Source: Ulva prolifera (taxonomy: Eukaryota > Chlorophyta > Ulvophyceae > Ulvales > Ulvaceae). From it: DNA of 64,000 nt. Below, piece after piece: positions 11,955 through 24,439 of this stretch. Under the pieces are notes generated by a model. It made no database searches and was not told the origin of the DNA. It saw nothing but the letters and a program-made list of their open reading frames with translations. Location of the stretch: assembly GCA_023078555.1 (NCBI GenBank), contig CM041204.1, positions 4,556,430 through 4,620,429 of the forward strand. Reading direction: 5' to 3'. The position numbers were made by a program, and so were the translations under genes. Positions within the stretch are counted from its first letter, which is position 1. Every line of letters begins with the position of its first letter.

Positions 11955-14900
11955 ATGCAAGTAGGCAGCTCAGAGCCATGTCCGGCTATGCGTGCTCGGG
12001 ATAGTCTTGTGAAGTACATTGACCTGATCAAAGCAGACAGCGGTGAGCTTGTGTCTCAGCTGAAGCAAGACAGCACATGCGAGCTTGAAATAGACTGGGA
12101 TGACATCAAGAAGAAGATTATAGGAAGGAAGTACACGATATATGCATCTTTGAACGGTGACATTCAGAAAATTCTTGACCATGTCCTGGCAGCCAGCAAG
12201 AGGAATACCAAGCAGCGAGGCAGCGGAACAACGCACAAAAGTATCAAGCGGCACTTGGATAAGTACGAAAGATACTTGCGAGGCCACCTGTATGACTGGC
12301 ATCCGAAGGGAAAAGAACAGGCAGCCAAGGTGAGATCACACATGCAGTTGTGCTGTGCCAGCATGATTGCTTTTCCTTGTGATGTGCCATGTCCCGACAT
12401 GCGAAAAGACTTCTGCCAGCTCTTCTGAAAGTTCATGTGCTCGTGCTTTCCCATCCTTCCTCGTGCTAGAGCGCACTTGCAATGTTAGGCTGCATTATGG
12501 GGCACAGCTTCTGATAGGTGCAGCTGATAATGACCACCACCAGCTTCTATTCCTACCATGATTACGACTTTGATAGCGATTCCTTGCTTGATTGCATTGC
12601 ATCCTGTAGCATGACTGCGCAGATTACACATGTGACAGGTACACCAATCACTGTCCGCTGACAGCTGTACATGCCGATGGCATCCATAACACATGACAAC
12701 TGCCACAATTTTGTTCCCTTGACGTGAACATAATGCGCTAATAGAGACCACACAGCTTCTGCTGTATCCTGTCAATGTGCCTTGTCAAATCCAGACCCTT
12801 TAGTCTGCACCTGTCCTGCTGACTGGCTGCAGAAGAGCATTGATGCAGCTGATCAATTGAGGTATCACCAAGTTGCAGCTCATCGGTGGGGCGGCACCGC
12901 CGTATGTCACTGTGCACACGCTAGGTGCTGAACAAAGACAGGCAACAGGGTCTCGTCGCACTCATCTGTCCCTTAGAGCATCATGAACATGCGGTGTTGC
13001 TTTGCCGCATTTGTTGATGTTCAGACAGGAACCTGAACAGCAAAGAGGTTGCCATTCACGTCCAAAAGCACTCTACAAGTGTCGCCATCGTTCCTGCATG
13101 CATGCTGTATCCTGTTGGCTGGTCATCTACATCACATGGCCATGCATGGCCCATGCCCTCACAGCCTTCAGCTCCGGTCCTTTCCCTTCGCAAGCACCAA
13201 CAGCAAATAATGTGAGCATGGGCAACCGCATGGCAGAGCACTGAGGCAGACATCAGAGCATCGGCCTCAAATATGCCCACTCCGATAACCCACAATACAT
13301 GAAGGCAACCAACACGGACCCCAGCTTTGCATGCACTTGTCCCTCCATTGTTTGTAAAGCCATCGGCGAACGCCCAGGATGTCCAGAGGTGTTTTGCCAC
13401 GCCCGAACTGCGGCACTCTGGTCTGCTGCTCCAAGCCTTGATCACTGTCAGCTTTCACTGGCTGCCACCCTTTCTGCCGATTCCACGCACTGTCCTCTGG
13501 CCGTCAGCTCATCGCACCACGGGTCACGGCCACGCACCGCATCTCAGAGCACCGGCTGCTGCGCCCAGCTGCTATCAACAACGCCCTTGCGTGTATGACG
13601 TGATGCCCGACTGCTCCGAACCCTGAGCTGTGTGTGCAGGAGGAGAAGGCGCACCGGGAGAGGCAGTGGGCGGGGCTCGAGCACACGGCGGCCGCCGAGC
13701 TGCATGCACAGATGTCAGCGCAGCTGCGCAACCTGACGATGACGCAGCAGCGCACCCGCGACGGCAACATCAACGAGGTCGCCGCCCGCGTCCTTGAGAC
13801 CAGCCAGCACCTGAAGAGCACGCATGGCTTCGGGGAGGACCCTCTCGCTGTGCACACATGGCTGCGCGACTGCGCGCCGCGCCTCGCGCCGCATACAACG
13901 GAGGACCTCATCGGCTCGGACGACGAGCACGCATGCATGGCGTCATCGGCGATCGCCGATGTTGAGGGCGTGACGGCGGTGGTGCGACGCCTGCGTACAC
14001 CAACACGGGATGGAGAGCTGCATGCAGGGCTATGTGGACCGCTTGCTCGCTTTGGCGACATGTGCAAATGAACGAAAGGATTCGGTCTTGTATGTGGTGG
14101 TTCTGTGGATTCCCCGGCATCATGGCTGCAGTAGGCCTGAGGTTTCTTGCTACTTTGAAGTTCGGATTGCTTTACATCCTGTTCCTATCCTTCTGTGTCG
14201 TTGCTGTGCCGCCAAATGCATGTGGCTGCCTGTGCTGCCGGGGCGCCCGGCTGCTCTGGGCATCTTGCAAGTGCCAGCATTCCGGCCGCCTTGAACCATG
14301 TTGTGGCTACAGCGACGCATACATAGTCAGGGGGTCGCTGACGCCATCTGTGGTGCAGCGACTGGCAGACGGGGAGGCTGTACCGAGCGGCGGGGCGGAG
14401 CCGCAGCAGCTGCCCCGCAGCCAGCGGCAGGCGCCATCAGAGGCAGGGGCGTCAGCCGTGCAGGACAGTGCAGCAGCCAGCGGGCTTCGGGCGGCGGAAT
14501 GGAAGGGCCGGTGGATACAGCTGCGCATCGCGTGCGCCCCCGTCCTCCTCTGCGTGGCTACAATGCACACGTGGCAAGGCTTCGCTGCGGCATAATCGCG
14601 CTGCGGCGTTGCCATGCTCAGAATGTTGCGGTGCTCCCATCAGTGGGCACGCCGGTCCGGTGACGCTGCTGCTGCCATGTAGAGACCTGTCATTCCTTGA
14701 GCGGCACCTGGAGGCGACGATCGCGGCAAAGACCGAGCGCGAGCGGCGGGAGGTGCAGGCGGCACAGGACTCTCCCTGGATTGCCGGCCAGGCGCCGCGG
14801 CGCCCTCTGCCGAAGGCCGTGCCCGTCACAGCCCCGGGTTTCACCGCGGACGCGCTTCGCGCGCACCCCTTCTTCCGTGAGTGCGAGGCGGCTGTTGCGA

Positions 14901-16896
14901 GTGGCGATGCCAGCCTGCTGCTGCCGCCGCCTGCCGACGCCGTGCAGCCGATGACCTCCGAGGCCTCGACTCCGGCGGCTGTGCACTGGGCGCTCGTGGG
15001 CCTGCAGAGCAACGCGAGCGCGCTCGCGCACTACATCTCCACCGAGGTACCGCACTCACACCCCGTGCGCATCTGCAATGCATGTGTGTATGTGTGTGTG
15101 CGGGCAGCACCGTTGTGTCTTGTCATTGCACAGTTGCAGATGGTGGGGGGGTTCGGGTACACCAACGCAATCACTGTAATGGTGACGTGGTGCTGCAGAC
15201 GGGGCAAGTGGCGAAGGCGGCGACGACGGCGGCGCCGTCTAAGGTGCCGAAGAAGGCGATGCCGCGGCAGCGCAGCACGGCGAGCATGGGGGGGATTGCG
15301 CTCGCGCGGCGCAACAGCGAGCGCAAGCCCGGCAGCCGGCGTGAGAGCGTGCTGCCGGAGGAGATGGTGGAGGAGTTGCTGCGGCGGCCGCCAAAGCCGT
15401 TTATGCGCCCCCCTCGCGAGCTCACCACGGAGGACATTGCTGCGCGCATCGCCCTGGAATCGTCGGGGGAGGACGAGCCGACGAGTGACTCGTACTACCT
15501 GCACCTGCACGATCTCGAGCAGGCGAAGAAGGAGCACGCCGAGCGCGGTGCGTGCTTTGGCGTGCGTTTACTTTTGTGGAGTACAGCGCGGGGACACGGC
15601 GTGCCAGTCAAGATGCACACGGGCATTTGTGTGGTGTTCCGGTCCCCTCCGCTCCAAGGGGCATTCTTGGTATTGGAGGATCGGACGGCTGTGTTCACTC
15701 GGACACATAGCTACCTGTGCGTGCACATGCATAACAACAGCGCCACATGGAAAAGAATCAGCATATTGTATAGGGGCTGCTTGCATGGTGCAAGTTAACG
15801 GCTGGACATTGCGAGGGAGGGCCGCTACTGACCCTGGCAGTGGCTGGGTCGCAGCCATGTCTGCCAGGTCCGGAAACTGTGGGTTGAGAGCTCAGCACAC
15901 CTCCAGAAGGGACGGCAGTGTATCCCGCATAGTGCCATGTGTTTCCCCGAGAATGTCACTTTGATGCTGGCCAGCCTGACGGGTGGGCGTGCGGTGCAGA
16001 GGCAGGCGCGAGGGAGAAGGAGCGGGAGCGGCGGTCACAGAGGCCGACGACACCAGGGGGCCGCGCGCGTTCCCAGGGCACCACGCCGCTGCCGGCGGTG
16101 TCGGGCGGCCCGGTGGCGTCCACCCCGGCCACGGACGGCTTTGCGCGCACCCACAGCGCGAAAGGCCCCGTGTTTGCTTCTTCACCGGCGGAGCCCCACG
16201 ACCCTGCCCTCCGCCCGGCTGGTGCCGAAGCGACTAGCCGGGTGCGTGCTAGCTGCCCCATAGCCCTGCGTGTCTCCGTTCGCGGCCAACGCGTCGGTGC
16301 TCCTGCCGGGTGGTACGTGTGGGTTGCATGAGCTCACGTCCGGCAGCTTGGCCGCGGCGCTTGTAAGAGTGCCGCACAGGGTCGTGGATAGGACTTGTTT
16401 CAGTGCGTTGGGATCAGAAACTTGTGACGAGTTGGCCAACTCATGCTGCGCGAGCTCACCCTTTCGACCTGCGACAAGCTGCCAGATCAAGTTGCGGCAT
16501 ATCTGAGCGACGCTGGACGTAACGACTCGTGCGTGCCAGCTGTGTGTTCAAAATCGCCTGAGGGTGCACCCTATCAGCCGTAAATTTGCGGATGTATCTT
16601 CTGAAGCAGCATCCCGGTGCATGCAGATAGCTGCCGGATCGCATCCACCCGTTGCGTCAGCTGCAGCCGCAGTGACGCCACCGTTGGCAGCAACACAGGC
16701 CTCACCCAACGCAGCGGGCTCTGCCAGGGTCCCAGGCCAGCAGGCACCGCAACGTGGCCCTCCGCACGATGCCGACCGATTAGCGCAGCGGAAGCGCTCC
16801 GCGAGTGTGGACCCACAGGAAGGGCCGCCCGCAAAGCGTGCGCAGTCCGGTGGCGGCCCTGCTGATGGCAAGGACGGAGGAAGTGGGGCGCTCTGA
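11955..16896 (+). CDS. Unrecognised multi-exon protein, probably nuclear
   Basis: I do not recognise the family. A consistent chain is: 11955-12329, 13640 to about 13990, about 14354-14510, 14683-15046, 15199-15547, 16006-16241 and 16627-16896. The joints EQAAK/EEKAHRERQ (phase 0), AAEWKG-R/DLSFLERHLEA (phase 2), ISTE/TGQVAK (phase 0), HAER-G/AREKERERR (phase 1) and EATSR/IAAGSH (phase 0) all keep frame with GT-AG introns; the joint between the second and third exons is not settled. The N-terminal exon is acidic-basic mixed and helical (ELEIDWDDIKKKIIGRKYTI). The middle is charged, with LPEEMVEELLRRPPKPFMRP, and the C-terminus is disordered with QRKRSASVDPQEGPPAKRAQ, a likely nuclear signal. 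A chromatin or transcription factor is a guess. The start may instead be at 11834. Confidence 0.55.
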
Positions 16897-18230
16897 GGTC
16901 CTGCAGCACATGCGGTGTCCCTGCCGCCGGATAGGCTGCAAGTGCACTCAAGGGCTCATTCGATTGCCTTTGGTGCCTTAGCTTTGGCCCGGGTGTAGCA
17001 CAGTGTACCAGACGGCCCGAGCCCTTGTAGTTCGTGCGACATGGTGATCAGTACTCATGCAAGTTGAGTCGTAGCACATATGTTGATCTATATATACATA
17101 TCAATTGCTGGGCTCCTGTCAGGCAGAGGTTGCGCATGACCCCTGCATCCTGTTTCACTTCGGATGAAAAAATCAATATCGAGTTTCCAGTTTACAACTT
17201 TTCCCCGTGGCCTTGATCACATCCTAGCACAACTCACTGATACACACGAACGAGCACCCCAGATATGCACACGAGGAGGTGGGGGGCACAGTGAGATTCT
17301 GGTCATACAGGCCCTCCAACATGCTCAGCATTTCGCCTGTCATGATTCAACGTTCAATTGCTGTGAGTGCATTGCCCACAGCAGGAACACAAATGCACCG
17401 GAGGGAAAAACTAGAAGGTCGCACAGCGGTCAGTGAAGTGCGTATGAATAGACATTACAATGTCACCTGTACAGTGTGTCATCAAGTGCTTGAGTAGCTA
17501 CAGTCGTCCGCTGCACCTGCAAGTGCATTGGGACTCCTGCCCACGATCTACAGTGCCGTTCACAGGCATCATAAATTGTGCTTGTGTACAACGTTATCCC
17601 ACACAACGCCGTCGGTCAAAGGACATAGACCAGCCGGACAAGGAAACCTCTGCGGTAATTCACTACAGCCAGCGATTTATGCTGACAGACTTAGAGAGGC
17701 TTCATAGGGCTACAGCTCCTGCGCACAGCAGTCGATGCGCCTCTTCTTAACCTGAACGGTAGAGCCATGACGCCGGTGCCAGCGCCAACCCCCAGGTGTA
17801 GAAAAGCCATACGACTGCATGCAGCGCTTACCACCTAGTGCTGAGGTGCTTGCAGATGGTCTGCTACACGTAGAGTCAGATACGTATTCAGTGGGTGAAT
17901 CAGCGGCCGGTGGGTCACTTTGCAAGCACGAGCCGCTCCTGAAACAGCTGCGTACACCTGTGGGATGGTGGCCACGTGCTGGGTCGACAGCATAGGAACG
18001 CAATGCTGGGCCTATGATGCTGCAGCGCCTGTCCTACCCAGCGCCTGTCGTCGTTCCTGCCAAATTGATTGGGACAAGTGCTGCAGCTATGCACAACACG
18101 GCTTGCAACTGCAACTTCCGTGCAAGGCGGTGTAACAGCACCGGACCACTCCCCACCAGTACCTATCTTTCAGCAAAATCAACTCCTGCGCATGTCTGCG
18201 GCAAGGGAAGCCTGCGTTTCAGGGGATGTG
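16897..18230. other. Convergent intergenic region
   Basis: About 1.3 kb between the 3' ends of the unknown plus-strand gene and the minus-strand TPR gene. It includes an AT-rich patch with TATATATACATA near 17090. No gene supported. Confidence 0.5.
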
Positions 18231-21200
18231 TCAGCACTGAAACGTCACGTAGTAGAAGAATGCAAGGGGTGCGCTGGCGATCAGTGCCAGCACAGCTGCC
18301 AGCAGCAGGTTGCCCTTCTTCTCTGCAGCCTTGTCTTCGTCCGAAGCTACGTACACTGTATCCCAGCCCCACTTCCCTCGCAGGGAGTTGAAGAAGGGCT
18401 CGTACTCCTCCTTCTTTGCGGCATACGAAAACTGCTCAGCCTTGAGGAACTCTCCTGCACGCGCCCTAAATTGGCAAGCAAATCTAGCCATCATGCTTGG
18501 AACTCTGGGATGTGACGGCTCAAGGTCAGTTCATGGTACCGATGCATTGTCTAGGCGAACCTGCCAGAAGCTAGCAACGGAACATCAACAATGCACCGAA
18601 ACAGCCATTGGAAAAGATGTGAGTAACACGAAATCAGTGCATTAACTGATTCAGCCAGATGCAGTCACGTTATGCGCATGAAACCACACAACGGGGTCCA
18701 CAGGCGTCCAGCAGGGCGGCCCTGCCCACATGGAAGACAGATGTCACAGGCAACGGCGAGAAGAGGGTGTACCTGCTCGGAAGCCGTAGCTCATTCTGTT
18801 CGCCTGCATAGAGGGAGGTGTTCACAGTCTTGCCAGGGAAGCATGGGGAGGTGATAGCATGAGATTGAACTTGTTATGAGAGCAGGCACACACCGTCTTG
18901 GCGACCTCAAGGCAGCGGTGAGTTCGCAGCTGGCGGTAGATACCGAGAGCCTCTTCGCTGTTGCCCATCGAGTCCAAGGTGATGGCCTTCTGCAGGAATG
19001 CCTGCCCGCCAGCTGTGGTCTTCGGGTTGAGCATCGAGCAGGCTTCTTCAAAGAGGACAAGCGCCATGCGCAAGTTGCCCTTGCGCAGCAGCACTTTGCC
19101 TGCACATCATGGTGAGATGATTGGCACAGCTCAGTGCGAACCCATCAGGAAAGGCCTGTGATGTACACAATAAGCACATTCAGAGCGCTGCACGAAACCA
19201 GGTGCACCACGCCAATACAGAACAGCTGTGTCGAGGGAAGTTCTCAGGCACTTTCACTCTGCAAGGTTCTTCTGAACAACTTCAGAAGACATATATGATG
19301 TGACAGCTTGCTGCGAATCAAAGCTGATCACAATACCCGTGTTGATGCATCATCACCAAACCTCGTGAGGTCACACCCATGAGCTGCATGGGACCGATGT
19401 GCTGTATGACCAGGGTCGACCCTGATCAGACCAATCTGTGCAGCTACCCCCGGAACTATATGCTGGGCAAGCAGCGGCTGGAGGTGTGCAACTGTACGTG
19501 CATCACAGGCCCCTCTTGAGATGACCCGAGTTGCGTATTGGTAGATCTAGGTTTTGCCATTGCCTCTAGCTGACTGGCAGCTGCCACGCAAGGCTGCACC
19601 TCAAGTCACGAGGTCGACGAGGACGGTTAAGGATGGATGCAGAGCGTACAATTACCTTGGAGATCAGCGGCAACTGTCAGCACACGCAATGGGGAGCGGG
19701 GAGCACACACGATGGGGAGCGACACGGACAACAATGCAGGGACAGCATGCACAGCTGGCATCGCTAACCACGTCTTCCTGCTGAATTCAGAGGCATACAA
19801 ACACTTGATCAACCGCCACAATCAAAGGTCACACCCACTGCGCTTGCGCAAGTGCATGAGAGGATCCAGCGTCGATGAGCAAAGTGGGCTTGTGGAGACA
19901 TTGAATTGCTGCGGTGTCCAAGGCGCCTGCCATTAGCAGACCCTCTGTGCCAATGCAAAAACACAATCGATACATACTCTGCGTGTGTAAACATGAGTTG
20001 TGTGTCGTATGTTGTCCATGTTGCCATGCACAGTGTGCATGAAGAGCGGATATGCATGAGTCAACCTGGTTACGCACCCTCAGCGGTCAACTCCTGACAC
20101 CGCGCTTCTGTCTCAGGGTCAACGTCAATGCCAGCACTCCGGCGAAATGCTGCCAGTTGCCGCTGTAGCTGCGCGTCTAGCTTGGCCTGCTCTTCTTCAG
20201 AGGTTGCACTGTCTGCAGGTGTCAGAGTGCGTCCACCACCATATGCTTTGCTGATGTCTCGTGGTCGCTGATAAACACCCCATGTGCCAACAGCAGGCTT
20301 GTATGATGCATCTGAGGAGATGATGTCAGCACCACGCTCCCGCTCCCGTGCTTCTTTCTGCCTGTACAACCGAAACAATGTCAGGACATGCGAGCAAACC
20401 GCATGTAGACGTAGGCTGCATCCGGCTTCGGCCTGCCAGAACATGATCAATTTCCTGCGGGGTATGGTTCACAGAAACGGGCTGTAAGGGGCCTTTGCTG
20501 TCCGCATGGCGGGTGGTCGTCGATGGCCAGACGCAGTGCTGGACACCGACGCGACAGCGCCTCGGCCGACCATCCACACCAAGGAGGCAGGCCTCAGGCA
20601 GCAATTAGGGTAAGCCTGAGAAACATACATGGTAAACTGCTCGGCCGAAAGGCTTGTGTCCGCGTCTGACTCGCTACTGTCGGGCCTCAGCAGTTCCGAG
20701 AAGTCCCTGGCTCCTGTGACATCACCAGGTTTAGTAGATGATTCTTCTCCAGTACGCCAGCCAGTGTCAGCAGATCCATCAAGCCCTTGCTCTTCCATGC
20801 GTTGCTGCCGAGATGCCCGAATTTGCTCATCCTCCGTCCTACGCGACGAAGCTGGCCGAGCTGTCGGATAAGGCATCGGGTTGCCAGTGGGGGTTTCTGC
20901 AACATTGATGCTATCTAAGAATGAGCTACGTCCCTTTGATCGCCCTGAATGTCCTTTTCCTGCCCCGCCTACGCTGTCGACTAGTGTCTGAGCCTGAATT
21001 TTGGCGAGCTCTGTGAAAACGCTCTGGTCTGCCGCTGCAGCTGATTTAGTGGAGGAGGAGTCTCCATCTGCATCTGATTCCTTCCACAAGTCTGCGAGAG
21101 TGAGTCCGGGCGTGGTCCCGGGCGCGTTTGGCACCGGAGCACTGGACTGCGAAGTACTGGGGCCTGTTGGCCCCTGGCCCTGCATGCCGACACCCGTTGC

Positions 21201-21545
21201 GCCCCCCACAGCTTTCCCATAATCAATAACATCACCTCACATGGTTGACCTCAGGTGTCCAGCGTTTCCTAGCGGAGGTCATGTTCTGCGGAAGCAGACA
21301 CGCAAAACCATTCACAACTTCTCCAATCACCACAGATGACAAACCTTTGACGATTTCGATCTCTTCTGACTCCGAGCCTGTCGAAACCTGTTTGCTAAAG
21401 ATGTCGGCAGTTCATCGAGTGGTGACGGTTCTCCGGAAGAAGCACAAATTGCAACGTCGCGCGGAGATGCGACACTGCTCTGGCAAGGTCGTGCCGGGCG
21501 CAGAGCTGGTCCCAGACCATGAGAAACAGCGCTGTAGCTGATCAT
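18231..21545 (-). CDS. Plastid TPR-like membrane protein
   Basis: Minus-strand exons: 21235-20629, 20361-20078, 19099-18894, a 31-nt microexon 18803-18773, and 18454-18231. Phases 2, 1, 0, 1 close. The core LLRKGNLRMALVLFEEACSM and AITLDSMGNSEEALGIYRQL are TPR-like helices; then NRMSYGFRAGEFLKAEQFSY and a single C-terminal membrane span (LLLAAVLALIASAPLAFFYY). This layout fits a conserved plant and algal plastid TPR family; its function is not established to my knowledge. The N-terminal third is Ser/Gly-rich and disordered, with RTEDEQIRASRQQRMEEQ. A probable first exon 21545-21345 starts MISYSAVSHGLGPALRPARP, transit-peptide-like, but its donor at 21344 is phase 0 while the next exon needs phase 1, so this joint is unresolved. 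If the ATG at 21185 is used instead, the product is 433 residues. Confidence 0.78.
19100..20077 (-). other. Long intron of the plastid TPR gene
   Basis: This 978-bp intron separates QELTAEG from KVLLRKGN with a phase 1 GT-AG junction. Open frames within it (for example 19637-19936 plus strand) show no recognisable protein sequence. It contains two copies of a short CACACGCAATGGGGAGC / CACACGATGGGGAGC direct repeat near 19680-19720. Confidence 0.6.
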
Positions 21546-21879
21546 ATGCTCTTACATTCGTAGTGTTTCGAAAGAAATGATAAATTTCACCAGTCGACAG
21601 CGCGATGGCGACTTCCGCTTGGTCATACAAGGCGATCAGGAGCGTCCGTGCTCAGACCTAGATCTGATGTTAGGAGACGTTACCGTTCCCTTGTGTGCAC
21701 TGTGTCAAGCTCACACAGGCTGCAATTTTGTACCGCGACGGTTCAGGCGTCCACAAGTGCCCTGTCAGCCAATGCACCGAAGCCATTTTGACGCAGCAGC
21801 TCCATGCTAGTGCATTAGGTGCATTTTTTCCTGTCTTGTTAGAAGTCACGAACGACTTCATCGTTTAAAGGCCAATTGC
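21546..21879. promoter_or_regulatory. Divergent promoter region, TPR / DUF3082 genes
   Basis: The probable starts of two plastid-protein genes lie back to back 334 bp apart (21545 minus, 21880 plus). The short shared space suggests joint control of two plastid membrane proteins. This is inferred from spacing only; no motif is identified. Confidence 0.4.
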
Positions 21880-22883
21880 ATGCAGCGTTTTCTTACGCGC
21901 CGCTCTCCTTCTGTTATGCTGACGAGGGCGTGCACGTGGGGCAGGATGCAACAAAGCCTCTGCAAGGGAGCTTGCAGGGCTCCCACGTACCACACAAACC
22001 CGAGACAACGCAGTAATTATCCCAGAAGTGGTGATGCAAGATGTGCATGCTTGCAGAACAGTGCTTCTAGTTTTACACCGCCGTTGCGAGGCTTTTGCCG
22101 GTGTGCAGCTCTAGGCAGCAAGCACAACGGGTCAGTAGGGCTTATCCCTCTATCGTTGTTTGTTAGCCCTGGAGTAGCGGCTGCTGAAGATGTAGTTGCG
22201 TATAACGCTGGATCTCAAAGTGAATACTTGCAAAACTTAGCAGGAGTTGTGTACGTTGGCTTAGTCGCCTACCTGTTATATAAAGTCTTCACCAGGAGAG
22301 CTAAAAGATTCACTTCTGAGGTCTGCTCGTAATAAGAATGTCACGTGTGTGCTTGCAAGCAGCGCCGCATGGTCTGGGAATGTGCACGTGGACCAACTAC
22401 CACTGGTGGCTGCAGAAGCTTACAAGTGCCGAGGTGGAACCGAAGCCAGAAGATTCAGATCCAGAACTTGAGGAGCCGCAAAATGTGAAGCCTATAGATG
22501 CCGTTATTGGTGCAGTTCAGGCTCTAGGGATTGCAGCCGGGCTGTACTTTTTTGCCACTAAGATGGATTCTGTCTTGCTGTCATCTCCTCTGCCAGACCA
22601 GTACACAGTACGGAACATGGCTGTCACAGTCCGGACGGTCCTTCGAGGCCTTGTGTATCTGGCAACATTCATCTTTGCAGCCAACGGGGTAGGCTTGTCA
22701 GCGCTTGCCTTAAAGCTGCTGATATTTGGAGATGATGACGTTGCCGTGGCTTCCGACAAACCGAAGTACCCAGAAAACATACCCAAGGTTGGGCTGACTT
22801 CAAATCTGGATGATGTCATGCGTGCATTTGATGAGGCAAGTGATGTGACAAAGTATCAGAAGAAAAAGGAAGACAGTAAGTGA
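21880..22883 (+). CDS. DUF3082-family plastid membrane protein
   Basis: Two exons, 21880-22320 and 22416-22883, phase 0, give 302 residues. The first exon carries an Arg/Ser/Cys-rich leader, then VSPGVAAAEDVV, a possible processing site, and a membrane span (LAGVVYVGLVAYLLYKVF) followed by basic residues. The second encodes the DUF3082 core, with two hydrophobic spans around AVQALGIAAGLYFF and LVYLATFIFAANGVGLSALA and the conserved MAVTVRTVLRGL between them; cyanobacterial members have the same two-span layout. The protein is therefore a nuclear-encoded plastid, probably thylakoid or envelope, membrane protein; its role is unknown. The stop overlaps a strong donor-like GTAAGT at 22879, so a further 3' exon cannot be excluded. 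An intron within the leader is also possible. Confidence 0.8.
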
Positions 22884-24439
22884 CGAGACTGCAGATTGCA
22901 CAGTGGATGCAATTATGTGCTGATTGCCAACCTTCCGGTCCTGGAGTGCGTTTCAGCGGCAACACCTCCTGCTCCTTTATGACAAAAGGCACCAGGGCCT
23001 TCGTCACTTGCGCTCTCCCACCATCGCAGCAGGGTGACGTAGTTTTGCAGGACTAGTTAATTGGGGGGAGAGGGTAGCCACAGTGGCTGCACTGGTGGCT
23101 ATGATGTTGCCAGTGTGTGCTGCATAGCAAATGCACATCTTCTGTCCGCTTGGTGATAGAGTAAACTTCTCGGTGACAGGGTGGTGGACATGCATGGGGC
23201 GAGTGTGTATGCATTATCATCAAGTGCGGGGAGCTTCGGAGTACACAAGTCGCCCAGGGCTTGGGTAACAAGGGGATGAAGCTTGACAGTAACAATCAGG
23301 CGCTTCGTAAGACATAATTTATGGCTGCACTGTGCTAGTCTTCGGTCAGATGTGTCCTTGGGAACAGGTCCACATGTCGTGAGAGGCTTGTCTATGGTGT
23401 ACTTTCTCATGTAAGGCATCCCACTGATTCCATTGCAATGGCAGCCTATCGCAGTCTCTTCTCGCAGTCTCTTCCATGGATGTGTGGCAGCACGATATGG
23501 GGCTCGTCCCCGGCCATGCATGCAAGTTTTAGTATGCTTGGTGGGCCTTGGTCTTGTTGCTCACGGCAATGTCTAAACTCACACAGCTCTCGACATTGAG
23601 TACACCCTGCGCAGTGTATGGCCACTTTCCCGAATGTATCATCTTTTTCCAGTTTGATGCACTGAACTCGTCATAGTTGTGTGTGATGTCTGTCAAGCTT
23701 GCCTGAACTAATGCGGTCAGTTTCCCTGCTGCGAACGCTAATGACCATCCGTAGACTTTGCCTCGAGTGGCATCAAGTGACGTCTGCTGTAAGAGCACTC
23801 TGCTTCTGCAGTAGGCACCCCCTGCAGAAGCAGTCCCTATACGGCATGGTTCTGGATCCCACCATGTCCACATGCAGTGCGCTCCCTTTGTACAGTATAT
23901 CGCATGCACCAGCTGCACCCACGACCCAACAGGGCAAGATGTTGGGAGGACGTGCAGATGCTGACATGCTCTTGTTGCACCGCTCCCCAGAGGCAGGCTG
24001 GATGTGTCACCCGGTTGATTGCTGCAAGCAGCGCACAATTGGTGAGGCCTTGCATGCATCAGCACATCTTAACAGCCATGAATGAAAACATCCACTTTCA
24101 AGCCGCACTAGTCATCTCATGCGCTCAGTCTCGCCTCTGTAGACCTCCGGACTGGGCAGGGCCATGTTGCACACTTTCGCGCACTTTCAGCAGGGCCATG
24201 TTGCAGGATCTGGCAGCAACAGACACAAACAAATATCCTACTAAATCCGAATACGATGCTTTGTCATTGACGTGGCAGGTGGCAACATTGTTACCTGCAC
24301 GATAGCATACCTAGCTCACAGTCACCCCTGGCCCAAGCAGGGTGCATGGCAGATGCGCCCTGAGCCACACAGCTCCCCCCGACATCACCAACGGCAGCCA
24401 CAGCCCTTACACCCACGCCGTAGAGATGTCTGCATGCAT
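22884..24439. other. Intergenic, with one weak minus-strand open frame
   Basis: About 1.55 kb between the DUF3082 and ArfGAP 3' ends. On the minus strand, 23813-23529 follows a good acceptor (TCTTACAG) and reads KVYGWSLAFAAGKLTALVQA and then WKKMIHSGKWPYTAQGVLNV before its stop. It has the look of coding sequence (alternating strands), but only about 375 bp of free space lie upstream and no matching 5' exon was found. I see nothing else. Confidence 0.3.

Noticed and set aside
14468-15964. 498-codon plus-strand frame as one exon
   Set aside because: Only 14683-15046 reads like protein; the rest is read-through of introns in the wrong frame, including an Arg-rich shadow of the next exon.
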